In this document: piece after piece, positions 1 through 12,224 of the stretch
How positions within the stretch are numbered: position 1 is the first letter of the stretch
Layout of the letters: the number at the start of each line of letters is the position of its first letter
Source of the DNA: Glandiceps talaboti
Lineage: Eukaryota > Hemichordata > Enteropneusta > Spengelidae
Reading direction: 5' to 3'
Assembly (NCBI RefSeq): GCF_964340395.1
Contig: NC_135560.1
Location: forward strand, 3,596,498-3,660,497
Length of the DNA: 64,000 bases
Notes under the pieces: generated by a model
What the model saw: the letters and a program-made list of their open reading frames with translations, nothing else
Told to the model about the DNA's origin: nothing
Databases searched by the model: none
Position numbers and translations under genes: made by a program

Positions 1-417
1 GTTGAGGTACTCTGACTAGTCATGTAGTACATTGTCCTATCTGTATGGCTGTTGAGGTACTCTGACTAGTCACGTAGTACATTGTCCTATCTGTACGACT
101 GTTTATGTACTCTGACCAGTAATATACGTAGTACATTGTCCTACCTGTGTGACTGTCCATGTACTCTGACCAGTCATATAGTACACTGTCCTATCTGTAT
201 GACTGTTGAGGTACTCTGACTTGTCTTGTAGTACATTGACTTACCTGTATGACTGTTGAGGTCCTCTGACCAGCCTTGTAGTACATTTTCCTACCCGTAT
301 GACTGTTAAGGTACTCTGACTAGCCATGTAGTACACTGTCCTATCTGTATAACTGTTGAGGTACTCTGACCAGTCATGTAGTACATTGTCCTATCTGTAT
401 GACTGTTAAGGAACTCC
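1..417. repeat. Minisatellite, 50-bp unit, about 8.3 copies
   Basis: The phrase GTTGAGGTACTCTGACTAGT recurs about every 50 bp, followed each time by a GTAGTACATTGTCCTA-like half. Copies differ by point changes and one 4-bp expansion in the third unit. The array runs off the left edge, so its full length is unknown, and it ends where GTTAAGGAACTCCGAATG diverges. No open frame of note. Confidence 0.95.
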
Positions 418-950
418 GAATGTAAGCGAATGAAAAGCTTACATATACACTTCTACATTCTTATCAACAAAATCATGTTAAAGTTTGAACGAGAAGCAAT
501 CCATGGGAATGTTATTTCAATGATGTGTTTGTTAGAGTGGAATGATAATTGGTTATGGACTACTTAGCTTCTCCCCAAAGCGCAATACCTAAATCTCCCC
601 AGGCTATTACGCTACTATAAGAGGATGACCCTAGAAATGCAAGATGATTATCAAACTTCTTACATTTACTTGGAGGCAAACTAGTTTCCTATGGACTTTT
701 TATGGTCATACGGTGATAAGATAACAGCAAAACTACCCGGTTATCTAGCAGTTGGATTTCTGCTTGACTTAAGTCGACGTTTAAGGGGAAAAGTGTCATG
801 ATTCATACTTACTTTTAAGACTTCAACATGAACTCGAAAACTATTAGTTTCAAGTTTGCACAGAGTTCATGGTAAATTGTACACCTGGTCTTATAAATAT
901 CAAACCATCTATAGCACACTTTATTTTTAAACATTTCAATTCCTCTTTCT
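418..950. other. Unassigned sequence between two minisatellites
   Basis: No long open frame, recognised repeat or RNA gene seen. It separates two tandem arrays that share no obvious sequence. Confidence 0.5.
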
Positions 951-2521
951 GTTGGATTACATAGTAGATGGCTATGACGTCAGACTGTCTTAAAGGTCAA
1001 TTCTACTTTCTGTTGGATTACATAGTAGATGGCTATGACGTCAGCCTGTCTCAAAGGTCAATTCTTCTTTCTGTTGGATTACATAGTAGATGGCTATGAC
1101 GTCAGACTGTCTTAAAGGTCAATTCTTCTTTCTGTTGGATTACATAGTAGATGGCTATGACGTCAGACTGTCTCAAAGGTCAATTCTTCTTTCTGTTGGA
1201 TTACATAATAGATGGCTATGGCGTCAGACTGTCTTAAAGGTCAATTATTCTTTCAGTTGGATTAAATAGTAGATGGCTATGACGTCAGACTGTCTTAACA
1301 GTCAATTCTTCATTCTGTTGGATTACATAGTAGATGGCTATGACGTCAGACTGTCTTAACAGTCAATTCTTCTTTCTATTGGATTACATAGTAGATGGCT
1401 ATGACGTCAGACTGTCTTAACAGTCAATTCTTCTTTCTATTGGATTACATAGTAGATGGCTATGACGTCAGACTGTCTTAAAGGTCAATTTTTCTTTCTA
1501 TTGGATTACATAGTAGATGGATATGACGTCAGACTGTCTTAAAGGTCAATTCTCCTTTCTATTGGATTACATAGTAGATGGCTATGACGTCAGACTGTCT
1601 TAAAGGTCAATTCTTCTGTTGGATTACATAGTAGATGGCTATGGCGTCAGACTGTCTTAAAAGCCAATTCTTCATTCTGTTGGATTACATAGTAGATGGC
1701 TATGACGTCAGACTGTCTTAAAGGTCAATTCTTCATTCTGTTGGATTACATAGTAGATGGCTATGACGTCAGACTGTCTTAAAGGTCAATTCTTCTTTCT
1801 ATTGGATTACATAGTAGATGGCCATGATGTCAGACTGTCTTAAAGGTCAATTCTTCTTTCTATTGGATTACATAGTAGATGGCTATGACGTCAGACAGTC
1901 TTAAAGGTCAATTTTTCTTTCTGTTGGATTACATAGTAGATGGCTATGACGTCAGACTGTCTTAAAGGCCAATTCTTCATTCTGTTGGATTACATAGTAG
2001 ATGGCTATGACGTCAGACTGTCTTAAAGGTCAATTCTTCATTCTGTTGGATTACATAGTAGACGGCTATGACGTCAGACTGTCTTAAAGTTCAATTCTTC
2101 TTTCTATTGGATTACATAGTAGATGGCTATGACGTCAGACTGTCTTAAAGGTCAATTCTTCTTTCTGTTGGATTACATAGTAGATGGCTATGACGTCAGA
2201 CTGTCTCAAAGGTCAATTCTTCTTTCTGTTGGATTACATAGTAGATGGCTATGACGTCCGACTGTCTTAAAGGCCAATTCTTCATTCTGTTGGATTACAT
2301 ACATATAGTAGATGGCTATGACATCAGACTGTCTTAAAGGTCAATTCTTCATTCTGTTGGATTACATAGTAGATGGCTATGACGTCAGACTGTCTTAAAT
2401 GTCAATTCTTCTTTCTGTTGGATTAAATAGTAGATGGCTATGACGTCAGACTGTCTTAACGACCATTTCTTCTTTCTGTTGGATTACATAGTAGATGGCT
2501 ATGACGCCAGACTGTCTTAAC
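951..2521. repeat. Minisatellite, 61-bp unit, 26 copies, carrying TGACGTCA
   Basis: GTTGGATTACATAGTAGATG recurs at a strict 61-bp step (951, 1012, 1073, 1134 and so on), with one short unit near 1618 and one lengthened unit near 2289. Each unit continues with GGCTATGACGTCAGACTGTC and a TTAAAGGTCAATTCTTC-like tail. By eye 20 of 26 units hold an intact TGACGTCA, the canonical cAMP-response element bound by CREB/ATF factors. The others differ by one base there. Divergence between units is low, so the array is young or homogenised. Regulatory activity is not shown by the sequence. Confidence 0.96.
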
Positions 2522-3317
2522 GGTCATTTTGTAAATAAAGTAGATGTTGCAAGTATTAGTATTCACCACCTCAACACAAAGAACCAGCTTAACTGCATAA
2601 AAATGACATTACATGGTACAGACAGAATGACAAAGTCTTTAATCTCATTAATTGCTAAATTTCACTTTATAGTATTGAAATCTCTGTTTATCTATTTTCG
2701 TGCCATGCTTATTAATTCATAGTAGTCGGTAGCTCATTCATTTCTTTCGGGAATTCAAAACAGATGGACTGCTGAACCTCGGTAAAATGAGAAATCCAAT
2801 AAACCATCCATATCGAAGTAATTAGTCACCAAGGCTTTTAAATTGACAATCTTACACTGCGCATGTCTTATTTATCTGAAACATTTCCTAGCACAAAATA
2901 TGACTCCTTTTGTTATCATTGACCATATGCTGTCTAATCGTGGTTTTCCAAGTTTAAAGAAATTAACGAAATTAAATTTGTTACAATATTAAAGTACAAT
3001 ACTTTCAGCAATTATAACAGCAGCAGATGGCTATTAGATGTGCGCACTTTAATGGTCAACATAGGAAGGGAATTATATTACATTATATAAATGCATTTAA
3101 CATAGCGATGGATATGAATAATGGTCCACATTTACTAATATCATATATTAATAAACCGTAGTTATACGTTCTGAAAGAGTTAATGTTTGGATATTTGAAG
3201 AAAACTGACAGACACTACAGGCGATGGGGTAGTTGTTACATTTACTTCATCTGTTAACATCAGCCATCTCGCTGCAATAAGATATCAAACGTCAATTAAA
3301 CCAGACAAAAATGACAG

Positions 3318-3322
<5 letters not shown>
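2522..3322. other. Unassigned sequence with a decayed satellite-like unit
   Basis: No convincing gene. Around 3025-3060 AGATGGCTAT is followed by a loose match to the rest of the 61-bp unit (TTTAATGGTCAAC), perhaps a decayed outlying copy. Confidence 0.4.

Positions 3323-3364
<42 letters not shown>
3323..3364. repeat. (TA)n microsatellite
   Basis: Uninterrupted TA run of about 21 units. Confidence 0.97.
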
Positions 3365-3367
<3 letters not shown>

Positions 3368-4207
3368 GCTAGATTAAGAGGCAGTTGGCAAACTCATACC
3401 ATTGCTTACATCACAGAATCCTTGCAGTAACTACGTGGGGCTGATTACTTTAACTCTTGATAGTATATACATGAAATAGTTTGTTTGTCATATCACGTTT
3501 ACACTAACTGAAATGTAATTTAAAAAGTCTACTATAATTAGTAAAATAACAGAGACACACGATAAGACAGTCTACCTTTACATAATCCAAAATTGATCTT
3601 GAAAAATAGAGTAATGTTAGAATCAAGCTTTTTATTGAATATCTTGTTCCTTTTAAATCTGATTCAAACGTAATAAAAACAAGGGATACTTGTATTCAGA
3701 CGTCGTTGAATATTTAGCCCCTGGAGATAACGACAGCCACATTATATTGCTCACCAGATTATCCGTACTCAGGTATAACGATTTAATTATTTAAATATAC
3801 GCCCTACATTAGCAGATGTGACCTTGGTGATAGCGTCATTACATTTGACCTTGAACTTCATGGTCAAAAGTCAATCCTTAGTCTAGGTGTCGTGGTGGTT
3901 GTCATCTGGTACATAGAGTCGTTGGAAGTCGTATAAACTCTTTGATCAGAAGCACTTGAGATCACTTTTAATCATGAGTCAAAAGGCCGATTTCTCTTGA
4001 GAGGAATGCCTAGATGTCATCAAACGAAACGAGTAAATGTATGAAAGATTCATGGCAATTTTAAAACGCCGTGATATCTTAATAACGGGCTTAAAATGTA
4101 AAATCTATTATTCCTGTTCAAGGTAAACCGCGAACTGTACTACCTAAACAAGTGGAATAATGGATTAAAGAGACAAACAAGATCTTTATACAGGCATATA
4201 AATATAC
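3365..4207. other. Unassigned sequence
   Basis: No open frame, RNA gene or repeat recognised. Confidence 0.4.
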
Positions 4208-4265
4208 ATTCATCCATCCATCCATACATCCATCCATCCATCCATACATCCATACACACACACAT
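4208..4265. repeat. CATC/CATA microsatellite
   Basis: Interspersed CATC and CATA tetranucleotides ending in a short CA run. It lies just beyond the 3' side of the minus-strand LINE fragment at 4401-5199; a second, longer ACAT tract lies on that fragment's 5' side. Confidence 0.95.
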
Positions 4266-4400
4266 CAAATTATGTTTATTTCCGAAATACATTAAATTAT
4301 TATGTACAGGTACAGTATTATTGGGTTCACACTGCATCTAGCAGGAAATTATCAAATTGCATTTGAACATGTTATCCACATCACAAGTAGATATAGTGTG

Positions 4401-5199
4401 TTAGTTGTTATAATGCTTGCATCTTTTTCTCCAGATATTACTAGAACCAATTATTGAACTAATGCTGCAATATTTTGCAATACAATTAGCAATACTCTTC
4501 TTCAAACCTACTTTCATAAGGCCACTTACAAATCTGTATTGAACATTGCCAAGGCGTCCTAGTATTAATACAACTTCAGTAAGAAACCCGTAGTTATTTA
4601 TTTCCAGTGATAGTGGGAAGTATTTCTCAAACTTAGTGTCATAGCATTTCGAAATATGTGCATCGTATGGAATGGCAATTTCTATCAATCAAGTCTTTTT
4701 GCATTGTTTGTTGATGACAACAATGTCCGGACGTGTGTGTTGGTGCTGGAATGTTTCATTGTTAGAATCAGACAGCGTGGGTTTTATCAGAATGTCTGTG
4801 AATGTCTCATTATCAGCATTACTATCTTGGATTTTCTTGTAGATGATATTAACTATCCGGTTATGTCTTTGTTGATACAGCTTCTGGAATTGTGTGCAAC
4901 CATTGAGTATATGGGATGCTGTTTCAGATGGATGTCGACATATTTTGCATGATTTTGTATATGTAGTTGGGTAGTATAGGGACATGAGGCTTTCACACTG
5001 GAGTAGTTGTAACCGTCCTCTCGCTACAAAGGATCTTAGTTTGTCGTCGATGCTGTGGTTGTTCAGGTAGGCAGCTGATAAGGAATGATGAATCTTTCCC
5101 GCATCCCGAAGTACTCGCCCCTGTGATGACATTGCCTTGAGATTTGCTGCTTGTTGTTGTAATCTATTCTGTTTGTATGTGGAGTAGAAAGAACTTGCA
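4401..5199 (-). mobile_element. 5'-truncated non-LTR retrotransposon, zinc knuckle plus restriction-like endonuclease end
   Basis: The minus-strand frame 5199 to 4401 encodes the C-terminal part of a retrotransposon polyprotein. It shows a CCHC knuckle (CKIC...H....C, about 4896-4949), then QQRHNRIV, then RPDIVV (about 4716-4733), and after one in-frame TGA at 4689-4691 it continues as LIEIAIPYD and KYFPLSLEI. This order, knuckle then RHN then PD...D/E...K-like endonuclease, is that of R2/NeSL/CRE-type LINEs, which cut DNA with a restriction-like endonuclease. The reverse transcriptase is missing: homology stops at the ACAT microsatellite at 5200, as expected of 5' truncation. The TGA and the truncation make it a dead copy. 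Clade assignment is inference. Confidence 0.75.
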
Positions 5200-5304
5200 C
5201 ATACATACATACATACATACATACATACATCCATCCATCCATCCATCCACCCATCCATCCATCCATACATACACACACAGACACACATGTACACATACAT
5301 ACAT

Positions 5305-5337
<33 letters not shown>

Positions 5338-5416
5338 TACATACATCCATCCATCCATCCATCCATACACACATACATACATACATACATACATACATAC
5401 ATACATACATACATAC
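5200..5416. repeat. ACAT/CATC/CA compound microsatellite
   Basis: Tetranucleotide runs of CATA with blocks of CATC and CA. Open frames here on both strands (HTYIHTYIH and MYVCMYVC) are translations of the repeat. It abuts the truncated 5' end of the LINE fragment. Confidence 0.97.
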
Positions 5417-5592
5417 ATTTACTTTATTAATTACACTAATCCGAAAGTATATAACGAAAGTAACACCTTCCATAACATAAAATAAGTTACATTGCAACAC
5501 AAAAATTGATCAATCAATAAATCAATCTATCGATCGATCGATCAATCAATTACATGCTCGCTCCCCCTGTGTCACTAGTTAAGCCTATACCA

Positions 5593-5717
5593 TCATACAT
5601 ACATACATACATACATACATACGTACGTACATACATACATACATACATACATACATAAATGTTAGTTACATACACACACGCACACGCACGCACACACACA
5701 CACACACACAAACACAC
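5593..5717. repeat. CATA and CA microsatellites
   Basis: A CATA run (5593-5657, with CGTA variants) is followed by GTTAGTTACAT and a CA run (about 5669-5717). Confidence 0.95.
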
Positions 5718-6424
5718 TTGCATACCCAAGGTGACCTTGACGAACACTGTGGCATCACTCAGACTTTCAATTTGTTCCAGGTGACTCTCTTATCAATACT
5801 CGTAACCTATGGCAACACTCTTGACGGCTAATTACCTTGTTGAATGTTTCATGAACTCAGCAACCATACAAAGTAACGTAGTGAACAAGTCTTATAACAG
5901 AAATTAGTCGTCCATCATAGCTGAAAATATTGAACCCGAGGACCTATAGTCCTAATCTTACCAATCCTTCACGGTTATATCATAAATATGAATACATTTC
6001 ACATTTGAGAAAAACTCACTTCCGCTTATGATTTTAACACTCTGGGCTCTATCAGTACCTCGATTATCAATATAGGTTATTTAGATATCTAATTAACAAT
6101 TCATGTCAGCTGGTTGTGGATGTTACTGTGTTACAAATAAAGGTATGGAATTTATCTAGGTCACAATTTAATATCTAAAAAACGAAAACAGTTAACATCG
6201 TTGACTACAAACATTTTCCACGATTTCTTTTGTTGTAAATACATATAAAGCAGGGATTTCAATAATCGTGAAATCCGAAGATTAAAATGATTTTTAGACA
6301 TTTTAGAGAAAGGTGTGTATGTGATATAATTAACCTTGTATTACATCCAATTACACTCAAGCTCGCCGAAACAGTATGTCTCACACACTTTTTTGTTTTA
6401 TCATGGTTCATACAATATTAATTA
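5718..6424. other. Unassigned sequence
   Basis: No gene or repeat recognised. The 5' part of the following LINE tail may begin in it but cannot be read. Confidence 0.35.
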
Positions 6425-6915
6425 ATGGACCACACTTCCGACACCTCGATCCTTAGAACCACCGTTCATATGCAAATGCCTGCAAGACTTCGTTGCTCTT
6501 CGCACTATTTGCGAGTAGAAACAGATAGAAAACATGGTATTGAAAGATATATGAGGTTATGCCAGCTATGTGATTCAAATGAGGTAGAGGATGAATATCC
6601 TTTTCTGTTAGTTTGTTCCTTTTTTAATGTTGTGAGAACTAAGTATTTACCAAGTTTTTACTTTGAACCTCCAACTACTGATAAATTCATCAATTTACTT
6701 TCATCAGATAATGTACATATTCTTCAATGCCTTGCTGTATTTACATTTCATGCTATGAAATTACGTAGAGAGATTTATGTAAATTTATCATAATTTCATT
6801 AATTTTGTAACATTTCCACTAAATTGTTTCGTAGTTAATACAGTCTTCAAAAATCAAGCAACTACATTTGTATTTTGGGCCGATGGCCTTGGATGTAAAG
6901 AATAAAAGACCATAC
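6425..6915 (+). mobile_element. LINE 3' fragment, C-terminal knuckle and tail
   Basis: The frame 6425-6793 encodes about 122 residues typical of the far C-terminus of Jockey/CR1-type LINE polyproteins: SSHYLRVETDR, then a CxxC pair (LCQLC), then the VEDEYPFLLVC stretch. Intact relatives usually have His where this copy has Pro in DEYPF, so the knuckle is probably broken. The non-coding tail carries GGGCCGATGGCCTT and an AATAAA near 6900. No reverse transcriptase is left upstream, so this is a short 5'-truncated copy. The family is inferred by motif only. Confidence 0.65.
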
Positions 6916-8826
6916 TACCGAGTCGGTGTATCTAAAGTGATGTCATTATCGACGTTTATCTAGTATGTATGGCCAAAGATACAAATACATTTGTGACATA
7001 GTGGCTGTAAGTTGATCGATTTGATATGATTACATCATTACTTAACAGGACATCTCTACTAAAATTTGGCGATGATAGAGATACAATTTTATTCTGCGCT
7101 AGCTTCATACATATATCATTTATTGCTTTGGAGACGCCATTTTGACACGATAATTTCCCTGTCGAAATTTGTTGTTTTGAAGCAGCTAAACTCGATCGAG
7201 AAAAAACGCTCTACATTCAAAGATAGCAAAAGCGATCCGATGCGGAAAACTGTATCTTCGTTTGTTGATGATAACAGTATGGTGTCTGGTAACTCATTTG
7301 AATCGAGCAGAGCAATCGCTGTATGTATACTTTAACTCATCTGCTCATATCCAGTCTATGGCAATAGTATGAACTATACTGGAACTGTCAATCACAATCA
7401 TTGTCAACAATGGTTTAGTCCCAACTTTTATCATTTGTAGACGATGATACAGTTTCGATAAATTTTAGTATCCTGCAGTTTCTGATGATTGCCCATGTTA
7501 CTGGATATATACAAATATATGTAAAATGTCAATTGTTTGTGTACTTGCGGCCATTATCATCAATGTAATACATTTTCCCTGTTAGACACCCATTAATATT
7601 ATAACACTTAACAATTTTTGCAATACACTATAAGAAAGTATATCATTAAAACAAGGTGAATTAGGCAGAGCTGATGCCGTGAATGTTAATTGTGTCTCTC
7701 AAATCAGTTTGCCACGTATCATTGTAAAATCGTTGTAGCGTTTACCCATATCCGACGACCGTTGATTGAAAACGTGTCTCCTCACAACGTATCTCGGTTT
7801 CTGGTTTGCTTCTTATCTCTCTTCACGGCATAAGTCTCATAAATGTAACTCCCATATAATCACCATACTTTCAATACAAACATTTCATTAGCCTATTGCA
7901 TGCACGTTTTATATCAATCACTCTTAACTGAAGAAAAAAACAAAACAGTTATGTGATGATGGCAAAAGCTCGACATACTTCGACTTTAATATCAACAATT
8001 CCAAGTGAAAGATTAGAAGAGATGAGATTCTAATATTAACATATCTTTATAGTAACCACAAAATGATGACATACATTTCTAAATGACATTATTATTCATC
8101 ACAAAAGACTTGCAAAAATAGAAATGGAAATGATGACAGCGAATGGTAGTTTGTAAGTTGACCTGTATTCACTCATTGGTTTACATGTGTCACGTTAAAA
8201 TGGCATTGTTTACAAACACCTGTTCGATATGGAGTATTTCTTACAACATAATACATTCTTGCCAGAATTGAAAGCGAAGACGACACAGACATGCTTCTTC
8301 GACTGATCTAAGCGGATATCATTATTATTTGTTGCATGTTGCAGAAGCCATAGGCATAAACAAGCTTGATTGTCGTTCTGTCGGGAGTGCTGTTTGAAAG
8401 CTCACTATGGAATTTAAATGTCAACGCTGATGAAACGAATTCACAACAAAACAGAAGATATGCTTTATTTGTTAATTTTCCAATCTCTAAGGAATCGTCT
8501 TCTTGAATTTAGTTTCAATATGAACATTGCCCCGGGGTTTCAAATTACAAAAGGCAGATGCTAGTATCAGTAATAGAGTATGAAAGGTTAAACTATTTCA
8601 AAGTAATACAATTTCTACATATGGCGATAAATTTGTCATTATATTTATTCACTGTTTTATAAAATGTGTAATGTTCCAATCTCCACATTTCGTCATATTT
8701 AATAATTCATGGCTGGCTCCTTCCCCTAAATGTACCGCAAATGATAAATTTCGTAGGTCAACCCCCCCCCCCCCCGACAAAAAATGTATATTTGTGGGTG
8801 TACAATTATAGGGTATTGCTCTTTGC
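6916..8826. other. Unassigned sequence
   Basis: No gene supported. A C-homopolymer of about 15 bases sits at 8761-8775. An open frame at 7066-7335 is discussed among rejected items. Confidence 0.35.
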
Positions 8827-9739
8827 ATGCAACACATACACAATTCTTCGTACACCTATACACTATATTGCAACATTGCAAATTTAAGTCATGTCCATTT
8901 TACGTTTGATTTTGCTCAATCATTTATGTTACCACATCAATCAAGACAAGTTGGACCTTTATATTTTTTGAACCCTTTACGTGTAAATTGTTTTGGTATT
9001 TGTTGTGAAGGTGTAAAGAAACAAGATAATTATTTATTTGACGAGACTGAAACAATTGAACCCGATGGTAAAAAGTGTCATGGTCCTAACAATGTTGTGA
9101 GCATCCTAGATCACTACTTGCATCATTCTAGTTTTGGTGAGGAGAAAAGTTCCTTCCATGCTGACAATTGTGCTGGACAAAATAAGAACAAAACTTTAAT
9201 TCATTATTTTTGTTACAGGTGCAGTACAGGTTTAAATAAGGAAATAGATTATCATTTTATGCAAGTGGGTCACACAAAGTGCATATGTGACGCTTGTTTT
9301 GGTAAGATCAGACAGCTATATCGTAGGTCTGATGTTGATACTGTGTATCAGCTTGCTGAAGTTGTAGATAAAAGTGCCAGAATTAATGAGGCTATAACTT
9401 ATGAGTCCAGCTGGTGTTCCCACCTTTAATTGGTATGAATGGGATAAGTTTTTATTGAATTATTTGAAGCCTTTGAGAGGTATTAGTAAGTATCATCATT
9501 TTCGTTTTACATCAACTGATCCTGGAGTAGTTTATTGTAAATTTCATGTTACTGATACAACTGAGGACAGGGTATGTTTGTTAAAGCGTGGTGTTTCATG
9601 GCCTCCTCCAGTAAACATCAGGCCAAATTTGTTATCTGCCGGGGGTCTTAGCCGGCAACGACACAGGGAGTTACATCAACAGATATTACCCTATGTCAGA
9701 GAGCCATTTAGAGAAGAGTTCTGTCCATTGTATGAATAG
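8827..9739 (+). pseudogene. DUF7869-like gene remnant with a frameshift
   Basis: Two overlapping frames encode consecutive parts of one protein. The first (8827-9427) carries FTFDFAQSFMLPHQSRQVGP, GPLYFL, HADNCAGQNKNKT and MQVGHTKCICDACFG. The second (from about 9401, one frame over) carries FNWYEWDKFL, GISKYHHFRF, DPGVVYCKF, GGLSRQRHRELHQQ and a final CPLY. These blocks match in order what I recall of the large animal family DUF7869, whose HxDNCxGQNKN and GHTK...D..FG motifs recur in corals, hemichordates and lancelets, often in transposon-like settings. The biochemical function is not established. The N-terminal part of the family protein is absent and the frame changes around 9390-9420, where no clear splice pair is seen, so I call a decayed copy. 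An undetected small intron or a sequencing error is possible. Confidence 0.65.
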
Positions 9740-10720
<981 letters not shown>

Positions 10721-10937
10721 TGTTTACATATTATATATTATACATTTTCCCTTTGATCACATGACTACATTTTGTTTTTGTTCGGACATGCGTAGTTCAT
10801 TTGCTAGTAATCGTGTGTCTGTCATAGCTTGAAGAAGGTGTGTTAGACGCACGTAAATATCGCTTATTAATATTTTACTTTGGGATTGGAAGCAAGTCCG
10901 ACTTTGAACACTACAACCTGTTCAACAAGTCATTTAC

Positions 10938-10940
<3 letters not shown>

Positions 10941-11019
<79 letters not shown>
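10941..11019. repeat. (TA)n microsatellite, about 39 units
   Basis: Pure TA run directly abutting the diverged repeat at 11020. Confidence 0.97.
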
Positions 11020-11023
<4 letters not shown>

Positions 11024-11170
11024 GTGTCCAATTCATTAATATGCAGGTAATGTTGCCTAGTTATATGAAACGATTCATTGTATGCAACTCAGAAAATACA
11101 TTGCGATCTAACAACCTTAGGGGCGAAATTGAATTTTTGGGGCAAGAGTTTTGAACAGGGCTTGGAAACC
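11020..11170. mobile_element. Diverged partial copy of the TA-flanked foldback element
   Basis: The segment aligns loosely with 58163-58315: GAAAGTGTCCAATTCATTAA corresponds to the start of the left arm there, and GGGGCGAAATTGAATTTTTG with GAGTTTTGAACAGGG corresponds to GGAGCGAAATTAAATTCTTG with GAATTTTGAACAGGG. Both copies start immediately after a long TA tract. The right arm was not found. Confidence 0.55.
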
Positions 11171-12219
11171 TTGGGGAAAATTAGTAAAATGTGATAGAAG
11201 CTTTCGGAACAGCAGCCCATTGCCTCTGCTCTTCATCACTTGCTCACACCTTCCACCTAGCTTTAACATTACCGATACGTTATCTTGTTGTACTGTATTG
11301 TGTAGTTTCTTTTCATGAAATTACTTACTTGTCGTTTTGCCTCGCCGCGCCCAGGATATTCAAACCGCTGCCTTGTAGTTGAAGGACTTACGTCTTGGCC
11401 ATTACTAGAGAGAGTAAGTGTTGCGGAATGGTTAAATATTCAAAACGTATTTTAAAGTTTACTGAGTGAAGCTGTTGTTTGATCCAACTGTTACATTTTT
11501 TATTTGACTGTTAAGAGGGATCAACTGAAACCTTTGGTATTTCAAAGCTGAGAGATTGCCTTAAATGGCGTGATCTCTCTTTAGTAGCTTCCATTTTGTT
11601 TGATTTTCTGAACGGGTCGGGTTAACCATCTATGGCATTAGAAACTCTGCTCGCCTCGCTCGCTGCGTTTCTAATGCTCCAACCCGTTAAGAAAAAGTAA
11701 GCCGTCACAGAATGTAAACATTTACATATTTCAAGTGTTGTATATGAATATTAATGAAAATGGTCACTCTTTTCAGGAATACATCCAAAGCGCAATACAA
11801 GATGCATTGCACTGAATATTTGTAACAATGTACGCAACAGCTGACTACCCAGGTGTTGAAAATTTGCACCTCATGCAGAAATACCTATATAAACAAAGTA
11901 TGTTCCTCAGTGAATCGAAATAACAAGAAATAGAAATGAAACACAAATCACATGAAAATAAGAATTTAGAATTGGTTTATAACATTATATTTATTTATTT
12001 GGAAGTGGACAGTGGACAACAAGCTGACTAGTAAATAAAGTAATACTATAATCACCTGTCCCATAATTAAATTATGAAGTGTACATTATTGCGGCGAACC
12101 CACAAGAAAATTAGCAATTGCACAAGGTCAATGACCGCTCCTGCCCTTTTAATGTTGTTTGGAAGGGTCCTCATTCAAGAGCAAAACCAACAGAATCAAG
12201 ACCATCATTTAGAATCTCA
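11171..12219. other. Unassigned sequence containing a nested hairpin
   Basis: At 11635-11677 GCATTAGAAAC is the exact inverse of GTTTCTAATGC around a CGCTCG-rich loop. Outer arms AACGGGT (11611-11617) and ACCCGTT (11682-11688) extend the foldback. No gene was seen. Confidence 0.6.
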
Positions 12220-12224
12220 GGGTC

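Noticed and set aside
951-2521. Regularly spaced repeats considered as a CRISPR array
   Set aside because: The whole 61-bp period is conserved, with no variable spacers, and the surroundings are eukaryotic.
2495-2722. 75-residue open frame at the end of the 61-bp array
   Set aside because: It begins inside the minisatellite and has no protein features; chance frame.
7066-7335. 89-residue open frame rich in Ser/Lys, ending near a GTATGT
   Set aside because: It begins at TTG with a stop just upstream and has no matching acceptor in frame. Composition alone is too weak to call an exon.
8401-8460. CTGATGA at about 8427, considered as a hammerhead ribozyme core
   Set aside because: The helix II hairpin and GAAA partner are not present at the right spacing.
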